From the NCBI GenBank assembly GCA_023853785.1, contig JAJIRX010000567.1:1426001-1490000 (forward strand): 64,000 nucleotides of DNA. Direction: 5' to 3'. The stretch comes from Psilocybe azurescens (lineage: Eukaryota > Basidiomycota > Agaricomycetes > Agaricales > Agrocybaceae). The position numbers and the translations under genes were made by a program. The notes under the pieces are model-generated. The model did no database searches. It was not told where the DNA came from and saw only the letters and a list, made by a program, of their open reading frames with translations. Positions 48,098 through 60,094 of this stretch are shown here, one piece after another; the stretch's first letter is position 1, and each line of letters opens with the position of its first letter.

Positions 48098-48851
48098 CTA
48101 CATATTAGAATAAAGATAGTTCGGGCGCCTATCGTGGACCGAGAAATAATATCAATACAATGATTAATTGTAGGAGGAATGGTGACACGCACAGACTCCC
48201 GGGTCTCAAAAGCAAGCCAATCTCCCGTCCCTGTGGGTAGTAAGCCCATAGACCGACATTTCCACAGTCCTACGCTCAGAGTAAGAAGATTGCATAAAAT
48301 GTATACAATTTTATGGAGTGGTAGCGTCGTTATAGCCTTAGGACTTTTCTTTGAAGGCGCATATTGTGCAAATGCTAGCAAAGGGTCTCCAGTCAATGTA
48401 CTTCGCATTTGAACGAGGTGACGCTCACCTTCATTGATGCCAGCAATGTTTTTGAAAGGAGAGAGCAACAGCATAAAGACAATGCCTATGCTGAAGATTT
48501 GGACGCCTCCGCCGGACATATAAAGCATGAAAGCTTGCATGGGCAGAGATTTGGCTGGGGCGATTGCTACGTCCCACGCGCGTTTCTCTTTAAGCGCATC
48601 ATAAGAGTCTGGAGATACCGTGGTCTTCTTGGAGTGGGTTACCTTATGCTATTGCGAAATCGAGGCTCAGAGGCATGTATCGCAAAGCCATTGAGGGCAA
48701 CTCACGACGGATGACGACGACTTTGAGAAGCCCGGGGAGGTGGTAAGTTCTTCCATCTAAGAGGTTGGTTAGAAAGTTATATTGAGATAGCAGGATGTAC
48801 TGACTTAGAAGAGGTCTCTAATGTCGAATAATCCAGAGTCGTCTGCGACAT
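48098..48851 (-). CDS. EMC4: ER membrane protein complex subunit 4
   Basis: EMC4 is a two-helix subunit of the EMC, which inserts tail-anchored and multipass proteins into the ER membrane. The start ATG at 48849-48851 reads MSQTTLDYSTLETSSKWKNL. The conserved core is obvious: KRAWDVAIAPAKSLPMQAF, FMLYMSGGGVQIFSIGIVFM, LLLSPFKNIAGINEAFAQY, LHKIVYILCNLLTLSVGLWK and CRSMGLLPTGTGDWLAFETR. Introns are placed after ETSSK, after the serine-rich linker, after GINE (54 bases) and after FETRE. The exact last codons are uncertain; TAG near 48098 or TAA at 48105 could end the frame. The linker slips one base at G4 (48734-48737), where a fifth gives LPPPPGFSKSSSSV. Confidence 0.92.
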
Positions 48852-49177
48852 GGTTAACTTGTAGCAGTAAGGAGCAGCAGAGCACATAGGCTCGTGACCA
48901 CCGTTAGCCAATCCCAAAAAGCTCACGCGTTTTTCGACCTTCCCTGAACAAAGCGGTCCGGCGCCTGCCAAAGATAACTCCTAGCCTTAGCGAGCTCTCA
49001 AGTCCTGACATTAAGTGGCCCGAATTTGTTCTCGTTAATGCATATAGCCTACCAGAAAATGTGAACTGAGCAAAATTCTCCATAGTCAAGTGCGCTTTAA
49101 CCACAGAAACGTGGTACTATAATAATTAAATTCACCTTTCCGATTTCGGCTGTCTACTCTTTTCATTTAGACTTGCC
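48852..49177. promoter_or_regulatory. Divergent promoter region of EMC4 and methyltransferase genes
   Basis: The two start codons face away from each other across about 325 bases. No clear TATA box is visible. A short T/C-rich stretch precedes the plus-strand ATG at 49178. Shared promoter function is inferred from the arrangement. Confidence 0.4.
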
Positions 49178-50317
49178 ATGTCCATATACGCAGACCCAAG
49201 CAAAAGGCCAAGTCTACAGCCATCTCGTTACAATCTCCAAGATGACGAACGCCACTTTTTCCAACTCCTCACCGGTATTGAAGATGACGCTAAATTAAGG
49301 GATCATATCTTGGCCGTTCAAGCAAAGGCTTATCAAGTCTGTCTTCAGTCCCCTCTATCTATCTAACTATCTAACCCTACCATATCCAAGATTTATGGAT
49401 ATCCTTGTATTCGTCGGTTCTCGTTCATCAAGTAATAGTACCGCTTTGGCCGTTCCACCCCTCGAGTACTCATTTCATTAGGCTCAAGATTGCACACCTC
49501 CCCGGTTACCCCAAGGCACTGAAACTCCTTGCACAGCGCAAGGATCCCATCCTGCTCGATATCGGATGTTGCTGTTAGATTTGTCTCTTATTTCAGGCGA
49601 TATTCTCTTACCTCTGAATTCCAGTTGGAAATGACGTCAGGAAGGCAGTCGTAGATGGTTGGCCCGTAGAGAACGTCATTGCCTCCGACCTTCGCCAAGG
49701 TAGCCCACAAATAGTGATAAAATACAAACCTTTAACATCTTTAGCCTTCGAATAGGTTTCTGGGACTCTGGTCACGAGCTGTTCAAGTCCACCCCTGCAA
49801 GCTTTCCAGCTGCATTTATTGCCGGGGACATTTTCGAGTGCTCCATGCTCGAAACATCTGACCCTGGCTCTCCAGCAGATACCAATCAACAACCCATTCG
49901 TCCCTTAAGAAACCTTACATCGCTCACCCCCTAAAGCACCAAATATCCGCCATTCATGCCTCCTCATTCTTCCATCTGTTCTCTGAAGAACGCCAGCTCG
50001 AACTCGCAAAGCGCCTGGCCTCCCTTCTGCTTCCCGAGAAAGGTTCCATCGTCTTCGGCCAGCACGGTTCCAGGCCCGAGAAAGGCTTCCGAATGGAAGC
50101 GATTCGGAAAGAGAAAGACACTGACCAAGTCAGAGAACACGCTATGTTCTGCCACTCGCCTGACAGTTGGGTTAAACTTTGGACGGAGGATATCTTTGGA
50201 CCCCATCAGCAGGTGAAAGTCAAAGTGGATGCTGAACTGAAGCAGGTTGAACGATGGGATTTCGAGAATGTGGATACAAAGTTTTATGTCATGAATTGGT
50301 CCGTCCAGGTGCTCTGA
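49178..50317 (+). CDS. SAM-dependent methyltransferase, fungal small-molecule type
   Basis: ATG 49178 begins MSIYADPSKRPSLQPSRYNL. Short introns separate AKAYQ, IYGYPCIRRFSFIK and LKIAHLPGYPKAL. The SAM-binding motif I is DPILLDIGCCFGNDVRKAVV, and the acidic motif II is ENVIASDLRQGFWDSGHELF. The downstream text AIHASSFFHLFSEERQLELA and SLLLPEKGSIVFGQHGSRPE is typical of a fungal methyltransferase group found both alone and in terpenoid or meroterpenoid clusters. No such cluster is visible here. Length is about 320 residues. One slip occurs at C5 (49927-49931); a sixth C joins NLTSLTP to LKHQISAIHA. The substrate is unknown. Confidence 0.83.
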
Positions 50318-50389
50318 TTCATCAAACCTTTCAAGATCGTTGTTCGTTTGTACAATCACCAGCAAGATACCCGTGAGAGGTACTTACTC

Positions 50390-51201
50390 GTCGTAATTTC
50401 TTGTTTCAATGATAACAGCTTATTGTACCTGAGCAATGGTTGAGAAACTTCGTAGACGGTGGAAGTGGAAGTCTCCCATCTCAACGTAATCGTCCTCATT
50501 TCAGTGACCGAAATAAGGAATTTATTCCTCGTCGTACTGTAAATGTTGTTACCCACACCCATGCTTCCTAAGTATTAGATCGGAGGACGGGACCCTGCCA
50601 AAACCTGGCAACTCCTTAACAGGGATTTCTACATGGATGAATGGCGAACCACTCGCAACGTCTCTCAGATCCAATCCTTTCACTTCCATTCTCGTTTTCC
50701 GACGTAAATGTTAGTGATGTGAAGATGGCCGATGGATTAATTCGACAAACAACATGTCATGCTCCTTGGAATCTTCAAGTTGAGGTTACAAGCAGCGAAG
50801 TATGGTGCTTGGCCATTCCAACGACTTGATCTATTATGTTAAGCAATATAAAGGCTTGTCCTGAATATATATGACGGAATGCTGCTGGTTTTGCAGATGG
50901 ATAGGCAGTGATTGGGAGCAGCAATGTGATAAACAAACGCAACAGTTGACTGGTTTCTAGCATTGTACTCAACCTCGGGCAGTTCTCGTTGCTATTCCAT
51001 CGGAAGAATTTGGATCTCCAGAACGTCTATTTCCAATCGACAAACGTTCACCCTCTTCGAAACGACTAACACCTGGCCAAATGATGATCATGAACTATTC
51101 AGATCAATGGCCACTATTGCAAGATAATATAGGCACCCAAATAGGGAATGATGAACGCTTTCTCAGGTTTGCGCTTTCAAAATCTAATCTCCATCAATAG
51201 T
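50390..51201 (+). CDS. Unassigned multi-exon gene (approximate limits)
   Basis: Several open segments on the plus strand read like exons of one protein. These are LIVPEQWLRNFVDGGSGSLP and RPHFSDRNKEFIPRRT (about 50419-50530), GGRDPAKTWQLLNRDFYMDE and WRTTRNVSQIQSFHFHSRFP (about 50580-50702), IFKLRLQAAKYGAWPFQRLD (about 50770-50830), and PSEEFGSPERLFPIDKRSPS with MNYSDQWPLLQDNIGTQIGN and a stop near 51201. I cannot place the start codon or all introns, and I do not recognise the family. It follows the methyltransferase gene on the same strand within about 100 bases, so some segments could belong to that transcript. Confidence 0.4.
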
Positions 51202-51276
51202 GAGTTGATCGAATGGGGTATATTCATTATTTTACATACACCGATACAGTGATACATCAATACATCAACAGTGAGG

Positions 51277-52472
51277 CTACTGTTGCTGAGGAGGAAGAGG
51301 ATACTGTCCTCCAAATCCAGGGGGGGGGAGGGGGAGGGAAGCCACCATACATCTGCATGCCAGGAGGAGGCGGTGGCATGGGCATCCCTTGCACGCCCAT
51401 TGGAGGACCCATCCCGGGTGGACCCATCCCTGGAGGACCCATACCCATTTGCATCTGGGGCATAATGGTTTGCTGGGGTGTGAATCCGGGCGGTGGCGGC
51501 GGTGCAGCGAGAGCACCCGCAAATTGACCCTGGTAAGGCCCCTGGAATCCCGGCATTGGCGGCCTGGCGCCGAACGCGATTGGAGCGGGAGGAGGTCGAG
51601 CAGCTACAGGTAGCGCATTGTTCTTGCGAGCCTGGGCAGCGAGAAGACGTTCTGCTGGTGTGCCGTGACGCTCACCCTTTCCATCTTTCTTGAACGCATA
51701 TTGAACCGTGATAGCTTTGTTCATCAAGAATTGTCCATTCATTGACTCGATAGTGGCGTCCGAAGATTCGAAATCCGTGTAAGACACGAAACCGTAACCT
51801 TTCGATGTTCCTGATGTAGGGTCGCGAGCGATCTACAAATATACAGTCAGTGAATTAAAAATGCATAGCTAAAACACATACCTTTGCCGTAGTTGCCATT
51901 ATTCCAAAGGCGCTGAAAGTGTCGTAGAGCAGTCTTTCATCGACATTTTCGTCTAGATTTCCAATGAAAAGATTTGCGCCTACATCCAGCTGTTTCTTGT
52001 CTGATGACGCCTATAAAAGATAGAAATAACCAGCTATTACTTGAGGACAGGAAGGGCGGAGACACATCGAAATGGACTCGAGAACAGACCTTGTTGACAC
52101 GAATAGGTTTTCCCCAAAGTTTTATTTGATTCATGATCTTACACCCATATTCTGCATCCTTTTCTGTCAAGAACTCACAAAAACCGTACCCTTGATGTGC
52201 CATTGATATACGGTCCTTTGGCAGATGGACATTGACTGAATGAAGCAAATAAGCATGCTGTAAAGTATGTTCCTAAGTTGAGTCAGTACTCACCAACCGG
52301 TCCTGCCTGCAACATCAACTCCCATACTAGCGCATCCGCACAACGCTCATCGAGATTTCCCTAAAATTCAACAGGCGTCAACGACGTTCTATAATACGTA
52401 TATCAAAAGCAAAATGAGACTTACCAGATACACAGTAGCCTCCTGGTTTCTGTCGTCTTGGGGTCGAGACAT
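51277..52472 (-). CDS. HSH49: Splicing factor 3b subunit 4 (SF3B4/Hsh49), two RRMs
   Basis: SF3B4 is part of the U2 snRNP SF3b complex and contacts pre-mRNA upstream of the branch point. The start ATG at 52470-52472 reads [23 protein letters not shown]1 shows RNP2 VYLGNLD and RNP1 [13 protein letters not shown]2 shows RNP2 LFIGNLD and RNP1 [10 protein letters not shown]. After RRM2 comes the conserved [20 protein letters not shown] and a Pro/Gly/Met-rich tail with [10 protein letters not shown] repeats. The stop used here is at 51277-51279 (PLPPQQQ). It requires one base fewer in the G9 run (51320-51328); read as given, the frame instead ends in [18 protein letters not shown] at 51257. Length is about 300 residues, shorter than the human protein because the proline tail is shorter. 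Confidence 0.93.
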
Positions 52473-53006
52473 GGATTTTAAACGAAAGTAAAAGCTGAAA
52501 TGTTACAACCAAAGCCTGAACCGTGTCAAATTCGAAAGCGGGCAACAAGATGGACTTTCTTTGTACTTGCTTTATATAAAGACTATTGGAAAGGGCTCCA
52601 TTAGGCAAACATAATCCGGCCCTCTTTCCTGTTTGTTTGACGGCATGACTGTCCCTCCAACTTGCCTCCAATTGTTATCGCAAATGAAAATTATTACTTG
52701 GACCGGCATCTCAGTTACTTTCTATCCCAGTATGTCAGCCGCTGCTATAGAAAACTGAACGAATTGAGCTCAGTGTTGGCTCACCGTTCTTACAACCTGG
52801 TCTTCTAGGAGTTTTCGAAATGATAATCGAGAGCATACCAGGAAAATGTCAGCCTCCACCCTTTTACTGGTTAGATATAAAAGGACTTCTATTGTCGTCT
52901 ATGTGCTCTTCAGTTATTCCTTGCATCGCTATCTGTTCCTTCGCTCAGCAAGTCGAAGACCTACCTGTCGGCCTCATCACTCCTTTGAAGCTCTCAACCT
53001 CGATAG
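52473..53006. promoter_or_regulatory. Divergent promoter region of SF3B4 and small secreted protein
   Basis: Start codons face away across about 530 bases. A TATAAAAGG element at 52875-52883 lies about 125 bases upstream of the plus-strand ATG and is a good TATA candidate for the secreted protein. A 71-codon plus-strand frame at 52820-53035 overlaps this and is probably leader sequence. Confidence 0.45.
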
Positions 53007-53651
53007 ATGATCATGCTCTTGAGGGTTCATTCTAGTCTGCTCATTCTCACTGTTCTTGTTTTCTCTGCCATGGTAACCTCCAAGCCGACTGTCAGATCCC
53101 ATCGACTAAGGGATGCCCGGTTTATTGCTGCTAAAAACCTCAAGCCTCTTAAGCAGTACAATATGCGTCAGCATGCAACAAAGAGAGCTGAGCTCGTTAC
53201 TGCGCCGAAGCCTAGCAAATTTCCCGGTATCCCCATACCTGTAACAGGCGACGAAAAACTCCCTATACCTGCCAGTCTTTCCGACATTTTGCAAGCGGTG
53301 CCGATCGCCACTGCCATCTCCTCAACAGGGACAAAATTAAACCCTGATGCTCCCACTACTGGGGTGGTCAATAGTGCTGGGGACGTCGCGAACATTCTGA
53401 AGGCTCTTTCTGGCAACACGATCCCCCTTGATGGATTCTCTGGCCCGTCAACCACCGTGAAGGCTCCCAGCGTGTCCAATGCGGGGAGCCCTGCTTCAGT
53501 GATCTTCGGCGGCATCAATTCCTCTGGTGGTAAAATTGACGCCCCAACTTCCGGCCACATAGATACGCCATTCGATCATACCATAGAGCTCACCAATAGA
53601 CACGAGGTCGTCCCCAGAAATCCCCTGGATGGCAGCGACGGTACGGTATAA
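53007..53651 (+). CDS. Small secreted protein, function unknown
   Basis: An intronless 214-codon frame starts at ATG 53007. A signal peptide is clear (LLILTVLVFSAMVTS, residues about 11-25). It is followed by a basic segment with KR-type sites (HRLRDARFIAAKNLKPLKQY, RQHATKRAEL), which could be a pro-region processed by a Kex2-like protease. The mature part is Pro/Gly/Ser/Thr-rich (FPGIPIPVTGDEKLPIPASL, SVSNAGSPASVIFGGINSS) without cysteines. I recognise no domain. It could be a wall-associated or effector-type protein, but that is only a guess from its size and secretion signal. Confidence 0.65.
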   Translation: MIMLLRVHSSLLILTVLVFSAMVTSKPTVRSHRLRDARFIAAKNLKPLKQYNMRQHATKRAELVTAPKPSKFPGIPIPVTGDEKLPIPASLSDILQAVPIATAISSTGTKLNPDAPTTGVVNSAGDVANILKALSGNTIPLDGFSGPSTTVKAPSVSNAGSPASVIFGGINSSGGKIDAPTSGHIDTPFDHTIELTNRHEVVPRNPLDGSDGTV

Positions 53652-54352
53652 GAATTACATCGCTTCTATGAATTATAGATTAACTCATGGCTCTCTTGCA
53701 GCTGAAAGAACTTAACTTATGAATCACAATTGAACAGGATATTTCTTTTTTACTGTCCTTACTTGTACACTCTTTCGCCTTCATACCCACACACATATTC
53801 TGAAAAGAAATTTCTTGATATCTTAATGACGTAGTCTAATGTCATGTCTCACTACTATGGATTTCCTATATTTAAAGATGTTAAAAAATCAATACACTTT
53901 ACTATGCCGCTCTTTAGAATTATATTAATTTCCCCGTGGCAATGAATTGGGACTTCACCACGAAATGCACAACTCTGTTCCTACTGTTCGTAGGTACAGA
54001 CACGCATTCCCAGCAACCGTCACTTACAAAGTTAACCTCGGAGCTTCTTTCCAGCTGACTTTAGGGGTATTATCGAAACTTGATTATATTCTACTTGATA
54101 TCATGCCTGCAAAGCATCTACGCTTCCCTGAGCATGTCGAGTTGCTAAGCTCAGTATCACGCGTGGGTCGGAGGAAAAATGTCATGTTTGTGTTAACTAG
54201 TAGCAGATAAGAAGACGTAGACACATGTAGAAAGGGAGACAGTAAAAGAATAGGCGATGTCGGATATATAACCAGATCGTGGCGTGAGGGTTGATTCGTG
54301 AGTGACAAGCATAATGTAGAAGGGCAATAGTCCTAGTCATCCAAAGTCGTTC
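53652..54352. other. Intergenic region between convergent genes
   Basis: It holds the 3' flanks of the secreted protein (plus) and Cdc42 (minus). It is AT-rich to about 53940. An 87-codon plus-strand frame at 53947-54210 has no recognisable domain. Confidence 0.4.
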
Positions 54353-55197
<845 letters not shown>

Positions 55198-55857
55198 GTT
55201 GATGAATTTCTAAAGCTTTGTTCGCGGAGTTGATACGGCTACTGCAAAAACAGGTCAGCGCACAGAAACAGCACTATCCCTCTCTACTGTCTCTTATCGC
55301 CTGAAGACATTTGCGGCGTGGCAACAGAGCCTCGTGGCTGTGTCTCATAGGACAGAAGGCGGCAGGAAATGGCGGGAAGCTAGAGACTCACAGATCTGGA
55401 GACAGAAATCAATGAGTTTATTGACGAAGTACAGGGAATACGTGAATGAAACCGACCAAGTGACACAATAGAATGAGCTGTTAGTTTATGCAGGCTCGTC
55501 GTCCAAAACTGCACAAGGGGCTGATAGAAGAAGGCTGGGACCTAGAAGAGAATTGAGCAGGGTAAAGGTGATAAAAAGAAAAGAAAAGGGGGTACGTTTG
55601 GAGGAGAGCAGAGGGTGTTGAGCGGACTGGTTTGAGATATGACTGTCACTGACGGTGAAGGCGTTGGTTGCAACGACTTGATCGCACTGGTAAAGGAGCA
55701 CGGCCCTGTCCGTGGCATAATGCCAAACAAAACAAAATAGAATCATTTGCCCCTGATAATGATAACAATTGACAACAGCCAGATATAATACAAAATCCCT
55801 AACAAAACAACAACTATTATACGTATAACTAAGTTACTAAGATATATAACATATACA
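55198..55857. other. Cdc42 upstream region and WD40 gene 3' flank
   Basis: There is no supported coding frame; an 86-codon minus-strand frame at 55746-55486 lacks any domain. The AT-rich end (55750-55850) borders the stop of the WD40 gene. T/C-rich leader sequence of Cdc42 lies at about 55200-55310 on the minus strand as A/G-rich plus strand. Confidence 0.35.
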
Positions 55858-58800
55858 TCATTTGATACGCTTTCTCTGTGAAGTGTCCGCTGTGAATCCT
55901 ATTAGTCAACCCAGTCAACCATTGTACAAATATAAACCGGACTTACGAGTGCCTCCAGCTCCGCTGTGGGTAGGTGCTGCCGCAACCGGTTGCGGCCACC
56001 AAAACAGTCGTCCTTGCATCGTCCCAGTGACCATCAGGCCTTCCACACCAGGACGCCCATCAAATGTCTATGAGAGGCGAAGTCAGCAATCGGAGTTTCG
56101 CCGGATCTACATGTATACTCACGGCTGCAGCTTGTATTGGGTCGCCTTGAGAAAGTAGAAATAGTGCGTTAGATCAAATGTTGGCGGAGCGTACGTTGAC
56201 AGTCCTTACCTTCTGGATGTTTGAGACCGTATACGATGGTCCCTTTCTTCCTATCCCACACTAGCGCACAACCATTAACTGTGCCGTAAAGAACTGCTTG
56301 ACCCCTGGTGGCGAACACGGCCGGAAATCCCTTCTGTTTCAAAGATTGGAGCTTTTCAGACGTGTATGTTCGTTCGATAGTGCCCTTGTTCTCATTTGGT
56401 TTTAATGTCACCAAATGAGATTGGCCGCCTTCCTGCGCAACCAGTAAATACGCTCCAGTAGGCGGCAGATCAATAGAAGTACTGGAAAAATCAATTCGAT
56501 AATGATTTATGAAAGGAATACAAAAACTCACATAGGTTTCTTGGACGGGAACAAAACGTGCACACGGAGAGTTCCATTCGGTACTTCGGAATACCATCTA
56601 TAACAAGAGTATCAATCGCTTATTCCATAAACTAAAAATAACGATACACACAGGACTCCGTCACGACAGCCGCCAATGAGCGCGTCTCCATTGAACACGA
56701 AACGAATAGCGGTAACACCTGAGCGAACTATATCGCGTTGAGACTGCCAACTGCCTGAAAGATCGTGTTCGTGAACCGCGAAATTTCTACCAACCGAGAA
56801 AAGCTCACCATTGGTTAGAATCCATACTTTAACGCCAGAAGGTGTCGTAACAGCAATACGATCCTTAACGTATGCCATACAAACAGGTGTATCCAGGAGC
56901 GCGACATCTGGTATAACGAACAATTTAGAGAACTTCCATTCCTTGCCCTGTAAAGTTACAGCGTCAGTTTGTATGCAGTTATTTTTTTTTTTTTAAATTG
57001 ACAACTCACGTTTCGCACCCACATGCTGACCATGCCATCTGCCGTCAAGGTCAATAGGCCTGTATCCGATTGTATCCAGCACACAAAAACAATGGTGGAA
57101 TTATGAGATAGCCTGGCAATCTCTACTGCAGGCTGTTTGTTTTCCCATACCCGCAAAGTGCGGTCGGCGCCTATAATTGCCTTCAGAGATGACACAAGAC
57201 GTAAGAAATAGAACTTACAAATTACCGCAATTTGAGCTCCGTCCGAGTTGAATACAATCCTCTGAATGCCGAGACTTACACCCAACCTATTACTCTGCAG
57301 TTGATAATTAGCACTAGATAGTGTAGCTGGCCAATCTGTACGAGGAGCAGGTCTTTTAGACTCTAGAGGCTCCAGGCTGCGTTCACGCTTCGTAGGGGGA
57401 CGATAGGAAGAAGCCGTGGCGATCGGTTTTGGAGGTAAGGGGTGTGTCAGAGGTTGTGGTACTTCGAGAGCAAATATCAGGGCCGATGCGGCGAAATAGA
57501 ACAAAAAAGAAAGTGAACGCACCTTTGGGGACAGTACTTGAAGTCTTGAGCGCAGGGGAAGGTGGAAGTTTGGCAGAAGACGTTGTACTTGTAGGCGGCG
57601 GAGCAGTTGGAATTAGGTCATTAGATAGGGATGCTAATGGTGGTGGTGGGGAAGATCTAGCCTTCTTAGAAGTCGGCCATTTGGAGACCTCAGATCGTTG
57701 GGTGTCGTCGTCGATAAGAGAGTCACGGGGTCGTTTCAAGGATGAGCTAGAAGAAGCCACTGAGGTGGGTGGCTCGTTCGAATTATTTGTCCCCTGACTT
57801 GAATCCGACTTTGTAGGAGTGTTTGCGTGTTTTTCATCAGCGCTGGATATCCTTTTCCATTTGGCCAATCCAGCTTGTGGGGGTATGGGTGGTGGATGGT
57901 CAGATTGTGGGGGCGGTGGCGGTGACGGTGACGCATAACGCATGATGTGTGATAATCCTGCAGTTGCTGTAAAAGGAGCGGTAGAAGGGGAAAGGACAAT
58001 GGGCGAGGAAGTTACCGGTGTCATAGAACAAGAACTAGCCGATGTCGAAACACCGCCATTCGATGTATTCAAGCTTGATCCAGAGCTCCTTGCCGCCGAC
58101 CATTTTGCGCCAACCACAACAGGCTTTTTGGTGGGATGCATTGTTGGCGCGGGACCGACGAGGGACCGCGGTCCTTTCGGCACTGACTTCTGCGATGAGG
58201 AGGGAAGAACACGTCCGGATGAAGGTCGAATTCCAAGAGGATTTGAAGAAGATCCAGAAGGAATATATGCTAGGGATTTCGGGTCGGGTGGAGGGGAGGA
58301 ACTTCTTGGTTGGTTGGAAAAGTTGGAAATCTTCGTTGAGATTGGGGTCGGTAACGATGCCTTGGTTGAGCTTACGGCCGGCATTTTCTCCTGGGTGAGC
58401 GTCTGACGCATGGCACGAGGGTAAAAAGGAATACCCTCACGCCGCATCATAGATTCTCGGTCAACAGTTGACCAATCCAAAACTATCTTGCTACTTGAAG
58501 CCACAGCGTTTGGTGTTAGGGAGGAGTCTTTTCTGATTGCTGGAAGGCGACACAATTGACATAATAGTACCATTCAAATCGTTTGGTGCAACTTACCGAA
58601 ATCAATTCCTTCTTGATCGCTACACTTTGCTGGGGCTCTATTGGTTTATCAATAAATTTCAGCTCATCCTGGATTTCATTGGATTTTAAATCTGCCATTT
58701 ATGCCTTAGTATCATAAGAGATGAAGAAATTAAATGAAACGTTACCATTCTCGCGAGATCGCGGCGAAGAGTTGACGGATAGCGGAGGCGTTGTACAGGG

Positions 58801-60094
58801 CATGGTAGTCGTGGACGCAATATGCAATGATACATCTTCTGAGATAGAACTGTCACTAATCATTGTTGGAGGCGTGGCCAGCCCAGAGATATTGTCGCAT
58901 GGTGTAATACTAGGAGAGTCCAATGAAGCTATGGGAGGGTCGACTGAAGCTATGGGAAGGTTGACTGAAGCTATAGGAGGGTCGACTGAAGCGATGAGAG
59001 GGTCGACTGAAGCGATGGGAGGGTCGACTGAAGTGATGGGAGGGTCGACTGAAACGATGGGAGGGTCGACTGAAGCATTGGGGAAAGAGGAAGGAGGAGG
59101 CAGAGAAACGCTTCTAACAGGGGGGTCAGGGGCGGGATCTTCTGGTAATGGATTGTGCTTTAGAGCGGGTGAACTAGCTGGCGAACAACTCGCACTACTC
59201 AGGTCCATCGGGGAGAGGCTGCGTTCTACACGCGAGAACTATTGTCCTGTCAGTATTTGATTTCAAAGTTACAGAGTTGCACCATACATCATCCATTTCT
59301 TCTCCTTCTATTTGGGTAAGAGATTCCGAGGTCGGCTCTCGTGCATGATCCGCAGAAACGGGAGAAGGTAGCTGGACGGGTGATTTCTCCACATGTTCTA
59401 TGACAGAGAGTGAAATGCGAGAGGTATGTGTGGTCTCTACAGGCAGAGTGGTAGAGGAAGAATGAAGGTCGGTCTGCACCGAGGCGGAGCTATAGACGCG
59501 CGGAGCGGGCGCGCCCAACGGGTATCCAAGGAATCCAATAGAGGACGGTGGTTCGTCTAAAAGAAAATAGATTAATAAAAAGAGAAGGTGTAGGTTTTAT
59601 GAGAACATAATAAGCTAACTTTCGATGTAACTCGCGTAAGATTTCTTCTTCGCAAAGCTCTTCCGCATCTTCGGCGGGAGGCCATCAACATTGCCCCGCG
59701 CCTTCCTTTGCGCCCTGTCTGGTGAAGGGCGCCCGAAACTCTCTTCATTATTATCCTCAGACACAGTCGCCACATCCGCTTCCAGTAAAAACGTATTGTC
59801 GTCGCATAAGAGCGTCTTCCCATCTCTATCCGCTGGAGAGGCCACTGCAAGGAGTAGAGGTTGACCCTTGCTGATGGTGAACTTCTTTCCGGCAACAAAA
59901 CTAAAGCGCGCTATACTTGTAGAGGACTCTCCCGACTCGAGTTGCTCTTTGAGGTAGTCCCGCTTGATTACGACGTGTGGTTTTGGCGTTGAGCCTTGAG
60001 GCACAAGGCGAAATGGACCCTTGACTCCAAGGAGCGAGGCAAGCGCGTCGTAGGACACAGGGCCCCCTGCGTCCGAAGCGCTTGAGTCTTCCAT
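55858..60094 (-). CDS. Long disordered protein with C-terminal WD40-type propeller, function unknown
   Basis: The start ATG at 60092-60094 reads MEDSSASDAGGPVSYDALAS. The N-terminal ~150 residues form a small possible domain (SLLGVKGPFRLVPQ, FSFVAGKKFTISKGQPLLLA) ending in a basic patch (RKARGNVDGLPPKMRKSFAK). A very long Ser/Pro-rich linker follows, including seven copies of a 7-residue repeat, SVDPPIA. The C-terminal part resembles WD40 repeats: GIQRIVFNSDGAQIAVIC, ADRTLRVWENKQPAVEIARL, DTGLLTLTADGMVSMWVRN, GLMVTGTMQGRLFWWPQPV. An intron near 58690-58743 with acceptor TGGCAG joins SPRSREN to DLKSNEIQDEL, so this is one gene rather than two. Length is about 1,150 residues. One slip sits at T4 (58529-58532). 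I do not recognise the family. Confidence 0.7.
58924..59075. repeat. 21-bp coding minisatellite, about 7 copies
   Basis: The plus-strand unit is GTCGACTGAAGCGATGGGAGG, repeated about seven times with a few substitutions that mostly change the last residue or keep the amino acid. It encodes SVDPPIA on the minus strand within the WD40 protein. The length is a multiple of three, so copy-number change keeps the frame. Confidence 0.9.

Noticed and set aside
49178..50317. Terpenoid or meroterpenoid biosynthetic cluster around the methyltransferase
   Set aside because: The neighbours are EMC4, SF3B4 and an unassigned gene; no synthase, cyclase or P450 is present in the window.
57429..58406. Plus-strand frames of 118-154 codons across the WD40 gene
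   Set aside because: Antisense shadows of the Ser/Pro-rich minus-strand exon; the minus strand has the domain content and splice sites.
58516..58698. A separate gene starting at ATG 58698 (MADLKSNEIQ)
   Set aside because: An intron of 54 bases ending TGGCAG joins the upstream exon in frame to DLKSNEIQDEL, so this ATG lies inside an intron and adjacent coding sequence.
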